From assembly GCF_900143095.1 (NCBI RefSeq), contig NZ_FRDA01000022.1:25528-89527 (forward strand): DNA of 64,000 nt, written 5' to 3'. Below, piece after piece: positions 52,302-61,694 of the stretch. The DNA is from Pseudomonas asturiensis. GTDB lineage: Bacteria > Pseudomonadota > Gammaproteobacteria > Pseudomonadales > Pseudomonadaceae. The notes beneath the pieces were generated by a model, which was not told where the DNA came from, did no database searches, and was given only the letters and a program-made list of their open reading frames with translations. The stretch's first letter is position 1; each line of letters begins with the position of its first letter. Both the position numbers and the translations under genes were made by a program.

Positions 52302-53201
52302 TTACCCGCGATACTGCTCGTGCAGCCGCTTCAGCAACTGGTCTTTTTCTTCCCAGAGTCCATTGATCCACTGCTGGAATTCCAGGCGGTATTCACCGTC
52401 CTGATCATAGTTTTTACCCACGAACTGCGGCGGGATACTGATCTCCTCGAAGTGGGCGACCACGTCTTTCACCCTGCCGCACAGCAGGTCCCAGTAGCCT
52501 GGCCGGCCGGCGGGGTAGTGGATCGTCACGTTAATGATCGATTCCAGTTGCTCGCCCATCGCATCCAGTACGAAGGCAATGCCGCCCGCCTTGGGTTTCA
52601 GCAAATAGCGGAACGGTGAGTTCTGCTCGGCATGTTTGCCCGGCGTAAAGCGCGTTCCTTCTGCGAAGTTGAAGATTCCCACCGGGTTGTGGCGAAACTT
52701 CGCGCAGGTGCGGCGAGTGGTCTCCAGGTCCTTGCCTTTCTTCTCCGGGTGCTTGGCCAGGTACGCCTTGGAATAGCGCTTCATGAACGGAAAGCCCAAT
52801 GCCCACCACGCGAGACCGATCACAGGGACCCAGATCAATTCCTGTTTGAGGAAAAACTTCAACGGGCGGATTCGACGGTTCAGCACGTACTGCAACACCA
52901 TGATGTCGACCCAGCTCTGGTGGTTGCTGGTGACCAGATACGAGTGTTTGTAATCCAGCCCTTCCAGACCCGTCAGGTGCCAGCGGGTGTTGCACAGCAG
53001 TCTGATCCACGCGTTGTTGTTGCCGATCCAGGTTTCCTGAATATGGCTCATCATCCAGTCGGTGAGGCGCTGGGCGGCAGAGAAAGGCAGGCAGATCTTG
53101 AAGATCGTGACCACGAACAGCACCGTGCAGCAGATGATGGTGTTCAGCGCCAACAGCAGCGAGGCAATGACGCCGCGCAATGGGGCAGGCAGGAAATCCA
53201 T
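52302..53201 (-). CDS. PlsC-type acyltransferase (YihG-like)
   Basis: A 299-residue acyltransferase with an N-terminal membrane helix (GVIASLLLALNTIICCTVLFVV), the catalytic NHQSWVD and EGTRFTPGKH, both typical of the PlsC superfamily. Lipid acceptor unknown; it may remodel lysophospholipids. Lies 63 bases downstream of pta on the same strand. Confidence 0.88.
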   Translation of the reverse strand: MDFLPAPLRGVIASLLLALNTIICCTVLFVVTIFKICLPFSAAQRLTDWMMSHIQETWIGNNNAWIRLLCNTRWHLTGLEGLDYKHSYLVTSNHQSWVDIMVLQYVLNRRIRPLKFFLKQELIWVPVIGLAWWALGFPFMKRYSKAYLAKHPEKKGKDLETTRRTCAKFRHNPVGIFNFAEGTRFTPGKHAEQNSPFRYLLKPKAGGIAFVLDAMGEQLESIINVTIHYPAGRPGYWDLLCGRVKDVVAHFEEISIPPQFVGKNYDQDGEYRLEFQQWINGLWEEKDQLLKRLHEQYRG

Positions 53202-53264
53202 GAAGGATGAAGCTCCGCAGAGTGATGGGATGCCGCAGATTCGCCTGCGGCACCTGAGTGTGTA

Positions 53265-55355
53265 TCAGGCCAGTGTGTCGGCCTGAATGGCAGTCAATGC
53301 AATGGTGTAAACGATGTCGTCGACCTGAGCGCCGCGTGGCAGGTCGTTGACCGGCTTGCGCAGGCCTTGCAGCATCGGCCCCAGGCTCACGCAGTCAGCA
53401 CTGCGCTGCACCGCTTTGTAGGTGGTGTTGCCCGTGTTGAGGTCCGGGAACACGAACACATTGGCGCGTCCCGCGACCGGGCTGTCAGGGGCCAGTTGCC
53501 GGGCCACATGCTCGTTGGCGGCGGCATCATACTGCAGCGGCCCGTCGATCAATAGATCACGCTGGGATTCGCGCGCCAGTTGCGTGGCTTCGCGGACTTT
53601 CTCGACCTCTTCACCGCTGGCCGAGTTGCCACTCGAATAGCTGATCATCGCTACGCGAGGCGAAATACCGAACGCGATGGCGGAGTCGGCGCTTTGCAGG
53701 GCGATCTCGGCCAGTTCGCTGGCGCTGGGGTGCGGGTTCATGATGCAGTCGCCATAGACCAGCACCTGTTCGGGGAAGAGCATGAAGAACACCGACGAGA
53801 CCAGCGTGCAGCCCGGCGCGGTCTTGATCAGTTGCAGGGCAGGGCGGATGGTGTTGGCCGTGGAATGAACGACGCCCGATACCAACCCGTCGACCTCGTC
53901 CAGCGCCAGCATCACGGTACCGATCACCACCGGGTCTTCAAGTTGCTGTTCGGCCATGGGCGCGTTCAGGCTCTTGCTCTTGCGCAGGTTCACCATGGGC
54001 GCGACATACCGTTCGCGAATCAGGTCCGGGTCCAGAATCTCCAGGCCCGGCGGCAACTCGATGCCGTGGGCCTGGGCAATGGCCTGCACCTCTTCGGGCT
54101 TTGCCAGCAGCACGCAGCGCGCAATGCCTCGTGCCTGACAGATCGCTGCTGCCTGAATGGTCAGCGGCTCGTTGCCTTCCGGCAGCACGATGCGTTTGTT
54201 GGCCGATTGCGCACGCTGAATCAACTGATAGCGGAACACCGCAGGCGACAGGCGCAGCTCGCGCGGCGTGCCGCAACGCTGATGCAGCCAGTTGGCGTCC
54301 AGATGGCTGGCGACGAAGTCGGTGATGATTTCCGCGCGCTCGCGGTCATCGATGGGGATTTCCTTGTTCAACTGGTTGAGGCGATTGGCAGTGTCGTAGG
54401 AACCGGTGCTCACCGACAGCACCGGCAAGCCTGCCTGCAACGCGCCTCGGCACAGCTCCATGATGCGCGGGTCGGGCACCGTATCGCTGGTCAGCAGCAG
54501 CCCGGCCAGCGGCACGCCGTTCATGGCTGCCAGACTGACGGCCAGAATGATGTCGTCGCGGTCGCCCGGCGTGACCACCAGCACCCCCGGCTTGAGCAGA
54601 GGCACCGTATTCAGCACGGTCCGTGCGCAGATGATGATCCGCGACATACGGCGCTGATCGTAATCGCCTGCATTGAGCACCTGCGCGCCGAGCAACTCGG
54701 CGACGTCACGGGTGCGCGGCGCGTTGAGTTCGGCTTGATAAGGAATGCAGCCCAGCAAGCGGAAATCGCCATTGCGCAGCAGCGGCGAATGCTCTTTGAG
54801 GCGGGCGGCAAAGACTTCCATGCTTTCGTCGGTGCGCACCTTGTTAAGAATCACGCCCAGCACTTTCGGGTCCTTGGGGCCGCCGAACAGTTGCGCCTGC
54901 AACTCGACCCGCCCGGAAAGCTCGGTCAACACTTCGTTTTCCGGCGCGGACACCAGAATGACGTCGGCATCCAGGCTCTTGGCCAGGTGCAGATTGACGC
55001 GTGCGGCGTAACTTGCGCTGCGCGTCGGCACCATGCCTTCGACCACCAGCACGTCCTTGCCGACGGCTGCCTGCTGATAAAGACTGATGATTTCTTCGAG
55101 CAACTCATCGAGCTGGCCGTCACCCAGCATGCGCTCGACGTGCGCCAGGCCCAGAGGCTTGGGTGGTTTTAAACCGTGAGTTCGGGCCATCAATTCGGTG
55201 GAGCGTTCCGGGCCCAGGTCGCCGGGGTGCGGCTGCGCAATGGGCTTGAAGAAGCCCACCTTGAGGCCTGCGCGCTCCAGAGTGCGCACCAGGCCAAGGC
55301 TGATGGAGGTCAACCCCACGCCAAAGTCTGTGGGGGCGATGAAAAAAGTTTGCAT
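53265..55355 (-). CDS. pta: Phosphate acetyltransferase
   Basis: A 696-residue Pta of the long type: an N-terminal P-loop-like domain (PTDFGVGLTSISLGLVRTL), a DRTGG middle domain and the C-terminal catalytic PTA/PTB domain (AIAFGISPRVAMISYSSGNSASGEEVEKV). Makes acetyl-phosphate from acetyl-CoA. No acetate kinase gene is in the window, although the two are often paired. ATG 55355 gives the family start MQTFFIAPTD. Confidence 0.95.
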   Translation of the reverse strand: MQTFFIAPTDFGVGLTSISLGLVRTLERAGLKVGFFKPIAQPHPGDLGPERSTELMARTHGLKPPKPLGLAHVERMLGDGQLDELLEEIISLYQQAAVGKDVLVVEGMVPTRSASYAARVNLHLAKSLDADVILVSAPENEVLTELSGRVELQAQLFGGPKDPKVLGVILNKVRTDESMEVFAARLKEHSPLLRNGDFRLLGCIPYQAELNAPRTRDVAELLGAQVLNAGDYDQRRMSRIIICARTVLNTVPLLKPGVLVVTPGDRDDIILAVSLAAMNGVPLAGLLLTSDTVPDPRIMELCRGALQAGLPVLSVSTGSYDTANRLNQLNKEIPIDDRERAEIITDFVASHLDANWLHQRCGTPRELRLSPAVFRYQLIQRAQSANKRIVLPEGNEPLTIQAAAICQARGIARCVLLAKPEEVQAIAQAHGIELPPGLEILDPDLIRERYVAPMVNLRKSKSLNAPMAEQQLEDPVVIGTVMLALDEVDGLVSGVVHSTANTIRPALQLIKTAPGCTLVSSVFFMLFPEQVLVYGDCIMNPHPSASELAEIALQSADSAIAFGISPRVAMISYSSGNSASGEEVEKVREATQLARESQRDLLIDGPLQYDAAANEHVARQLAPDSPVAGRANVFVFPDLNTGNTTYKAVQRSADCVSLGPMLQGLRKPVNDLPRGAQVDDIVYTIALTAIQADTLA

Positions 55356-55434
55356 ACTGGCTTCTCGATTGAGCAGTGCAAGGGTTGCGGCGCAGGTGAA
55401 CAGCCGACAACCGCAAAAAAAGGCCGGGAACCGT

Positions 55435-55662
55435 CTAACGCGGATCCTCTGTGCCAAGACTATCGTTATCCGGGGCTTTCGCACACCAGCCGCAGTGAAA
55501 GCCCTGACCTATTTTCTGTTGGCGTCGAACAGGGTCCAGAACCCAGGCGCGCGATTGCCAGGGTGGCTGATGGCGAAGGTGCTGCGTATGCCCGCAGGAC
55601 AGTACCGCAACCCAGTGCCCGTCCTCATCCTGCCTGAAATCGACAACCGTTGAATTTTCCAA
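55435..55662 (-). CDS. DUF3565 domain protein
   Basis: A protein of about 75 residues with the DUF3565 pattern VVDFRQDEDGHWVAVLSCGHTQHLRHQPPWQSRAWV and a C-terminal CGWCA. The cysteines and histidines suggest metal binding. Function unknown. The start is uncertain: TTG 55662 fits the family length, while the only upstream ATG candidates (55785, 55755) run into the divergent slyD leader. Confidence 0.7.
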   Translation of the reverse strand: MENSTVVDFRQDEDGHWVAVLSCGHTQHLRHQPPWQSRAWVLDPVRRQQKIGQGFHCGWCAKAPDNDSLGTEDPR

Positions 55663-55753
55663 TTGGGCCCGTCTGTCAGAGTTGCGTTCGCTTTCGGGCG
55701 ATGGCTTGGTTAAACTTGCTCGTTCTTCAATCTTAAGCAAAGGTCTTGTCCCC

Positions 55754-56239
55754 ATGCCGATCGCCGCCAATAAGGCTGTCTCCATTGACTATACCCTGAC
55801 CAACGACGCTGGTGAGGTCATCGACAGCTCCGCTGGCGGCGCGCCGCTGGTTTACCTGCAAGGTGCCGGCAACATCATTCCGGGCCTGGAAAAAGCCCTC
55901 GAAGGCAAGGACGTCGGTGACGAACTGAAAGTCGCCATCGAGCCGGAAGACGCCTACGGTGAATACTCCGCCGAACTGGTCAGCACCCTGAGCCGCAGCA
56001 TGTTCGAAGGCGTCGATGAGCTTCAGGTCGGCATGCAGTTCCACGCATCCGGCCCTGACGGCAGCATGCAGATCGTGACCATTCGCGACCTGGATGGTGA
56101 TGACGTTACTGTCGACGGCAACCACCCGCTCGCTGGTCAGCGTCTGAATTTCGACGTAAAAATCGTTAACGTCCGTGATGCCAGCGAAGAAGAAGTAGCT
56201 CATGGCCACGTTCATGGCGAAGGCGGCCATCATCACTGA
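55754..56239 (+). CDS. slyD: FKBP-type peptidyl-prolyl isomerase (SlyD)
   Basis: A 161-residue isomerase/chaperone. An FKBP part (AVSIDYTLTNDAGEVIDSS, VYLQGAGNIIPGLEKALEGKDVGDEL) holds an inserted IF domain. A histidine-rich tail (HGHVHGEGGHHH) binds nickel or other metals. The start is ATG 55754, with AAAGG ten bases before it. Confidence 0.94.
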   Translation: MPIAANKAVSIDYTLTNDAGEVIDSSAGGAPLVYLQGAGNIIPGLEKALEGKDVGDELKVAIEPEDAYGEYSAELVSTLSRSMFEGVDELQVGMQFHASGPDGSMQIVTIRDLDGDDVTVDGNHPLAGQRLNFDVKIVNVRDASEEEVAHGHVHGEGGHHH

Positions 56240-56369
56240 TTTGTGCTGCTAAGCTCAGGTCACTGACAAAGGCGCTCTGGCTGTTCTGCGATGACGACTT
56301 TCGTTACGCGTGCGGTCATTGCGCCTTTTCGGGTTCTTGCGCAGCGTTCGGGCTTCAAGGGGGTTCTTC

Positions 56370-56858
56370 ATGAGTGCTTTTCACGATATCAAGCTGAAGG
56401 CGCTGGATGGCCATGAGCTTTCACTGGCGGATTTCAAGAACAACGTGGTTCTGGTCGTCAACGTGGCGTCCAAGTGCGGACTCACGCCGCAGTACGCTGC
56501 ACTTGAGAACCTGTACCAGCGATACAAGGACAAGGGCCTGACGATTCTAGGTCTGCCGTGCAATCAGTTTGCAGGTCAGGAACCGGGCAGCGAGAAGGAA
56601 ATCGCCGAGTTCTGCGAGCTCAGTTACGGTGTGACCTTTCCGCTGGGCGAAAAGCTTGAAGTCAACGGGCCGCACCGTCACCCGCTTTATCGCCTGCTGG
56701 CGGGCGAGGGTGCCGAGTTTCCGGGTGACATTACCTGGAACTTCGAAAAATTCCTGGTTCGCAAGAGCGGGGAAGTGATCGCGCGTTTCTCGCCGCGCAC
56801 ACTGCCTGATGACGCCGCCGTCATCCAGGCCATCGAAAAGGCCCTTGGCCTGAACTGA
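56370..56858 (+). CDS. Glutathione peroxidase family (thiol peroxidase)
   Basis: A 162-residue peroxidase with the catalytic Cys36 (VNVASKCGLTPQY), LPCNQFAGQEPGS and WNFEKFLV. As in bacterial members, Cys replaces selenocysteine and thioredoxin may be the true reductant. ATG 56370 follows AAGGGGG. Confidence 0.93.
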   Translation: MSAFHDIKLKALDGHELSLADFKNNVVLVVNVASKCGLTPQYAALENLYQRYKDKGLTILGLPCNQFAGQEPGSEKEIAEFCELSYGVTFPLGEKLEVNGPHRHPLYRLLAGEGAEFPGDITWNFEKFLVRKSGEVIARFSPRTLPDDAAVIQAIEKALGLN

Positions 56859-57034
56859 CTGTCCGCACGGGTGGCCTGAAAGGCTTCGGCCACCCTCGTC
56901 TATGCGGCTTTTGAATCAAAATCAGTCAAATCAATAGTACTGGGCCTGCGCTCGCAGTCAGCCCTATGCTGCGCCTTTGATTCGGCCCCCTCGCGCCGGA
57001 TTGCCGACACCTCATCCTCATCGGAGACCTGCGC

Positions 57035-58138
57035 ATGCCGGTAAAAGCCTTGTTCACACCCTTTCAGCTGGGCAGCCTGGAATTATCGTCACGTGTGGTC
57101 ATGGCGCCGATGACGCGCTCCTTTTCGCCAGGCCATGTGCCAAATTCGAAGGTGATCGAGTATTACAGACGTCGCGCCGCCGCAGGCGTCGGGCTGATCA
57201 TCACGGAAGGCACGACGGTGAATCACAAGGCTTCCAACGGCTACCCCAATGTTCCGCAGTTCTTCGGCGATGCGCCGCTGGCGGGCTGGAAGAAAGTGGT
57301 CGATGCCGTTCACGCCGAAGGCGGCAAGATCGCTCCGCAGCTCTGGCATGTTGGCGCGGTTCGTCGCCTCGGTACCGAGCCTGACGGCAGCGTGCCTGCC
57401 TATGGACCTATGGAAAAGTCCAAGGATGGGCAGGTCCTGGTGCATGGCATGAGCAAGCAGGACATCGATGATATCGTCGCCGCCTTTGCCCAGGCGGCCG
57501 CTGACGCCAAGGCCATCGGCATGGATGGCGTGGAAATCCATGGCGCTCATGGCTACCTGATTGACCAGTTCTTCTGGGAAGGCAGCAATCAGCGCACCGA
57601 TGAGTACGGTGGCAGCCTGGCCAATCGCTCGCGCTTTGCCATTGAGCTGATTGAGGCGGTGCGTGCGGCGGTCGGACCGGACTACCCGATCATCTTTCGC
57701 TTCTCACAATGGAAGCAGCAGGATTACACCGCGCGTCTGGTGCAAACCCCGGAAGCCTTGGGTGAATTCCTTCAGCCGCTGTCGGACGCGGGTGTGGATA
57801 TCTTTCACTGCTCCACCCGACGTTTCTGGGAACCTGAATTCGAAGGTTCCGAGCTTAATCTGGCAGGCTGGACGCGCAAGCTGACCGGCAAACCAACCAT
57901 CACCGTGGGCAGTGTCGGGCTGGATGGCGAGTTTCTGCAATTCATGGTCAACACTGACAAGGTCGCCCAGCCGGCCAGCCTCGAGAACCTGCTGGAAAGG
58001 CTGGGCAATGACGAGTTCGACCTGGTGGCGGTCGGGCGTGCGCTGCTGGTTGACCCGGATTGGGCAGTAAAAGTGCGCGAGGGGCGCGAGCAGGACATCC
58101 TGCCGTTCAGTCGAGAGGCGCTGACGACGCTGGTCTGA
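57035..58138 (+). CDS. Old yellow enzyme family alkene reductase (NemA/XenB-like)
   Basis: A 367-residue FMN-dependent ene-reductase. The catalytic H169 and H172 pair is in HGAHGYLIDQFFW, RVVMAPMTRS binds FMN, and the C-terminal VGRALLVDPDW closes the barrel. It reduces alpha,beta-unsaturated carbonyls and possibly nitro compounds. Its end overlaps the convergent glycosyltransferase by 32 bases. Confidence 0.94.
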   Translation: MPVKALFTPFQLGSLELSSRVVMAPMTRSFSPGHVPNSKVIEYYRRRAAAGVGLIITEGTTVNHKASNGYPNVPQFFGDAPLAGWKKVVDAVHAEGGKIAPQLWHVGAVRRLGTEPDGSVPAYGPMEKSKDGQVLVHGMSKQDIDDIVAAFAQAAADAKAIGMDGVEIHGAHGYLIDQFFWEGSNQRTDEYGGSLANRSRFAIELIEAVRAAVGPDYPIIFRFSQWKQQDYTARLVQTPEALGEFLQPLSDAGVDIFHCSTRRFWEPEFEGSELNLAGWTRKLTGKPTITVGSVGLDGEFLQFMVNTDKVAQPASLENLLERLGNDEFDLVAVGRALLVDPDWAVKVREGREQDILPFSREALTTLV

Positions 58139-59321
58139 CGGGCTGACGCTTGGGCTTCCCGACCTCGGCGACAGACGCCTGAGGCGGGCAGGCCTGCAGC
58201 AGTTGTCGCTCGAACTGATCGATGATCGCCGTCCATCCTTGCCTGCTGGCATGTTGTCTTGCGTTCAAACGCACGCGGCGCAGGGTTTCGCTGTCTTCCA
58301 GCAGCCAGTGCGCAGCGTCGATGAACGCAGCTTCATCGCCAGGCATGGCCAGCGCGCCGTTATGGCCATGACGAATGTGTTGCCCGGCGGCCGCCTCGTC
58401 ATAAGCCACCACGCCCAGACCTGAAGCCAGCGCTTCCAGCACCACGTTGCCGAAGGTTTCAGTCAGGCTGGGAAACAGAAACATGTCCCCCGATGCATAG
58501 TGGGTCGCCAGCGTCTCGCCGCGCTGTGTGCCACAGAAAATGGCCTCGGGGATCTGCTGTTCGAGCTCAGCCCGCTGTGGACCGTCGCCCACGATAATCA
58601 GCTTGAGATTGCGCTGTGGGTAACTGGCCCTCAAGGCCTCGAAGCTGGCCTTGAGCAGCCCCAGATTCTTCTCCGGTGCGAGCCTTCCGACATGAATCAC
58701 CCCGACGTCACCCGCGCTCAGCCCCCAGCTTTCACGCAGCGCCTGTGAGCGTCTGGAGGGCGTGAACAATTGGCTGTCCACACCGCGAGACAGCAGTTCG
58801 ATCCGCTCGAAACCCCGCCGCTCCAGTTCCACCTTCTGACTGACACTGGGCACCAGCGTGACGCGTGAGCGATTGTGAAACCAGCGCAGGTAATGCGTGA
58901 GCAGGCGCGTGATGAACCCCATACCGTATTGCTGCGTGTACTGCGGGAAGTTGGTGTGGAAACCGCTGATCACGGCGATGCCCAAGCGCCTGGCCGCACG
59001 CAAAGCCGATAAACCCAGCGGCCCTTCGGTGGCGATGTAGAGCACGTCAGGGCGTTTGCGCTGCCAGCGTCGCAGTAACTTGTGCATCGACGACTGCCCC
59101 CACTGCAACCCCGGATAGCCCGGAATCGGCCAGCCCCGGCACAGCATCAGATCATCGGCCGCGCCCGCCACAGCGTCTTCACTCTGACGCGGACGGATCA
59201 ACTCGACCCTGTGCCCGCGCAAACGCAAACCGTCACACAGCCGCCCCAGGGTGTTGGCAACGCCATTGATCTCGGGCGTGAAGGTCTCGGTGATAAGGGT
59301 GACATGCAAGGATTGGCTCAT
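58107..59321 (-). CDS. Glycosyltransferase family 4 (GT-B)
   Basis: A 404-residue glycosyltransferase with the GT-B layout: N-terminal ETFTPEINGVANTLGRL, and C-terminal VGRLAPEKNLGLL, LIIVGDGPQRAEL and FPSLTETFGNVVLEALASG (the EX7E-type donor motif). It resembles glycolipid-forming GT4 enzymes such as SqdX or MgtA. The start at ATG 59321 is preferred; a longer reading to 59438 adds low-complexity sequence. Confidence 0.9.
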   Translation of the reverse strand: MSQSLHVTLITETFTPEINGVANTLGRLCDGLRLRGHRVELIRPRQSEDAVAGAADDLMLCRGWPIPGYPGLQWGQSSMHKLLRRWQRKRPDVLYIATEGPLGLSALRAARRLGIAVISGFHTNFPQYTQQYGMGFITRLLTHYLRWFHNRSRVTLVPSVSQKVELERRGFERIELLSRGVDSQLFTPSRRSQALRESWGLSAGDVGVIHVGRLAPEKNLGLLKASFEALRASYPQRNLKLIIVGDGPQRAELEQQIPEAIFCGTQRGETLATHYASGDMFLFPSLTETFGNVVLEALASGLGVVAYDEAAAGQHIRHGHNGALAMPGDEAAFIDAAHWLLEDSETLRRVRLNARQHASRQGWTAIIDQFERQLLQACPPQASVAEVGKPKRQPVRPASSAPLD

Positions 59322-60110
59322 GAGAAGAGTGTCGGCCGAAGACGTGTCGGTTATGTGGCGGGTATGTGATGGATTTGTGATCGGTTGCCACGGTATGGGT
59401 GCCAGGTGTGGAGGCGGTATCAGGTCTGTCCTGTTCAAGAACGTTTATGGGCAGGACTATATCGCGTTAACTTTTTGCCTTTGACGGTGTGGGTTTTTTC
59501 TCTAAGTAGTTTGCAGTATTTATTTAAGGTTCTTTTACTGATCTTTTGAGTAACGTCGGGTTGTCGGATTTATATCCGTTCATCCATATGTGGCGGACGC
59601 AGGCGGTATGGAGGTGCGGGCATTTGATGACTCAACCCCTTTCAATACCTGCGCAAATGAGCCTGAACGAGGGTGCGGCGTTTTCTCCAGTGCGGATGAC
59701 TGACGTGTCTGGCTCAGCCGGAAAGTGGCCGCAGGTGTGTCTATTTCCATGGCAAATGCTCTCCTGTTAGTTGAAACAGATAGAGCAAGTCGAGTGCCAG
59801 TTTTATGATTTTTTCAAGTCCTACAGGATGTCACTGAGTAAACCCGGTTATCTATTTTTTAGTCCTACATACACTTCCTACACAATAGGCAATTTGAAGA
59901 GGGACAAAAAATTGCCGCTCAAGGTGAAGGGTTGCCGGCGCATGACGATTTCAGGCAAATAAGGCGCCGGTCAGCGACAAAAAAGAGGCGTCTCGTGACG
60001 TTGAAAGGTGCATGTCTCTCGGTTGACACCGTCATGCCGGGCAAGTCCTGGACTGTGCCCGGTATGATCGATTGGCAGTATCAGATCCTGTGATCGGGAA
60101 TCAGAACCGC
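59322..60110. other. Intergenic region, AT-richer than its surroundings
   Basis: About 790 bases. From about 59460 to 59960 the sequence is AT-richer than its neighbours (many T tracts, TTTATTTAAGG, TTTTTTAGTCC). Two short open frames (59546-59770 and 59771-59962) have no good start or recognisable product. It could be a decayed or foreign insertion, or a regulatory region. No RNA gene is named. Confidence 0.4.
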
Positions 60111-60464
60111 TTAACCCAGGTCAGCGACCAGTTGGCCGATCAGTCGGTAGACCATTTCCAGGTCTGGCTCGGCAACGCGATGTTCGTCGGCAAACGAATA
60201 CTGCACGCTGAACAGGCCGATGTGTGGCGAAGCGCGGTAGTCCGGGGCGTCATTCTCGTAGACGCGATCCCAGGCTTCCTGGCTGATGGACTTCGAAAAG
60301 GTTACGACGCGCGCGTCCATGTTGTTGACGCCGTTGATGTAGACGGCGTCCGGGTCGATGGAGTATTCGAACAGTTCGCTGACCAGAAACGCGCGGATCT
60401 GTTCTTTGATTTCGTCGGCATTGGCTTGTTTTGCGGCAACGTCAGGGTGAGTGTGCAGTGTCAT
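60111..60464 (-). CDS. Hypothetical protein of unknown function
   Basis: A 117-residue acidic cytoplasmic protein (VAAKQANADEIKEQIRAFLVSELF near the start, VYENDAPDYRASPHIGLFSVQYSFADEHRV, then DLEMVYRLIGQLVADLG) with no membrane segment and no domain that I recognise. AAGGAAG nine bases before ATG 60464 supports the start. It lies beside the AT-rich region and before cysZ on the same strand. Confidence 0.75.
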   Translation of the reverse strand: MTLHTHPDVAAKQANADEIKEQIRAFLVSELFEYSIDPDAVYINGVNNMDARVVTFSKSISQEAWDRVYENDAPDYRASPHIGLFSVQYSFADEHRVAEPDLEMVYRLIGQLVADLG

Positions 60465-60644
60465 GATTTAACTTCCTTGTCGAGTTCACAGGTCATCACG
60501 CGTGATTGAACGCGGCCCCCATGAACGGTTTGATTGAGGGCCTATTAGACAAGGGTTCTGAAGCCGGGAAGTTGTAGATATTTACCAAGGGTGATTTTTT
60601 GTGAGTCGTCGCAAGGCTGGCTTGCGACAATCGTCTACTGCCCG

Positions 60645-61406
60645 TCAGGCCTGTGTCACTCGTGTCGGCAATGCATCCGCCCCGCGCTCGCGCACCCAGA
60701 ACAACGTCGCGCCCGCCACCGCAGCCGGCATCATCAGCAGGTTGACCACCGGAATCAGCAGCGCAACGTACACGATGCCGCCGAAGCTCAGGCTCTGCCA
60801 ACGTTTGCTCTTGAGCCAGGCAAGCATTTCGTTCCAGCCCAGCTTGTGGTTGTCGGCCGGATAGTCGATGTACTGGATCGCCATCATCCACACCCCGAAC
60901 AGCAGCCACAGCGGCGCGGCAATGATGTTGACTACCGGTATAAAGGACAGGGCGAACAGCCCTAGCATACGAGGCAGCATGTAGCCCAGCTTGCGGGCCT
61001 CACGCGCCAGGGTGCGAGGCACCATGGCAACCAGTTCTGCCCAACTGAAGGCTGGGGATTCGTCCACGCCGCGCACCACGGCTTCGACCTTCTCCGACAG
61101 AAATCCATTGAATGGTGCCGCGATGATGTTGGCGACCATGGTGAAGTTGAAGAACACCATCAGCAGCACCAGCGCTACGAACAATGGCCAGAGAATGTAG
61201 CTGAGAAAACCAAGCCAGTGTGGAAGGGTGGGCATGAAGGCATCGACCCACATTTCGAACTGGTGGATGGCCAGGTAAATCACTGCGCAGAACAGCACCA
61301 GGTTGATGCTCAAGGGCAGCAGGACGAACAGGCGCAGTCCTGGGCTGAGGACCAGTTTCAGGCCTTCGCTGAGGTATTGCGGGCCGGTGAGGGCGGGAGC
61401 GGGCAT
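60645..61406 (-). CDS. cysZ: Sulfate transporter CysZ
   Basis: A 253-residue inner-membrane sulfate permease with several helices, LSPGLRLFVLLPLSINLVLF, LPLSINL and NIIAAPFNGFLSEKVE, and LIPVVNLLMMPAAVAGATLFW near the C-terminus. Takes up sulfate for cysteine synthesis. It is divergent from the peroxiredoxin, as in other pseudomonads. Confidence 0.92.
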   Translation of the reverse strand: MPAPALTGPQYLSEGLKLVLSPGLRLFVLLPLSINLVLFCAVIYLAIHQFEMWVDAFMPTLPHWLGFLSYILWPLFVALVLLMVFFNFTMVANIIAAPFNGFLSEKVEAVVRGVDESPAFSWAELVAMVPRTLAREARKLGYMLPRMLGLFALSFIPVVNIIAAPLWLLFGVWMMAIQYIDYPADNHKLGWNEMLAWLKSKRWQSLSFGGIVYVALLIPVVNLLMMPAAVAGATLFWVRERGADALPTRVTQA

Positions 61407-61581
61407 GGCAGCCTCCGAAAGCTGGAAAGGCGTGACCTTACCGGCTTTGCGGTAGCCGTGAAAGAGCCGCTTGCAAGGGTTTTTGGTCAGCGTCGCCCTG
61501 CTTGTGGTCCCAACGCTGATCGATAGATGGAATCGCTCGACAACAGGCTTATAAACAGAATGCTCACGCGGTCGGCGTTCT

Positions 61582-61618
61582 ATAGAAGTGACCTATGAGG
61601 TGGATTGTGAAACGATAT
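61582..61618. promoter_or_regulatory. Probable OxyR binding site
   Basis: ATAG-N7-CTAT-N7-ATTG-N7-ATAT at exact seven-base spacing, against the OxyR consensus ATAG-N7-CTAT-N7-ATAG-N7-CTAT: two elements perfect and two with mismatches (ATTG differs by one base, ATAT by one). It lies about 77 bases before the peroxiredoxin gene, whose P. aeruginosa counterpart (ahpB-trxB2) is known to be OxyR-controlled. The rest of the 288-base gap shows no gene. Confidence 0.75.
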
Positions 61619-61694
61619 TTCCTTACTCTCTCCCACCCCGATAGGCTTGTCAGCACTTTCAGGATCTGTCCTTTCAATTTTCATGGAGTTATCA

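Noticed and set aside
53580..55172. A 530-codon plus-strand open frame opposite pta
   Set aside because: Antisense shadow of pta, with Gln/His/Ala-rich content, typical of high-GC complementary frames.
59546..59962. Two short open frames in the AT-rich region
   Set aside because: Weak or non-ATG starts, no ribosome site and no recognisable product.
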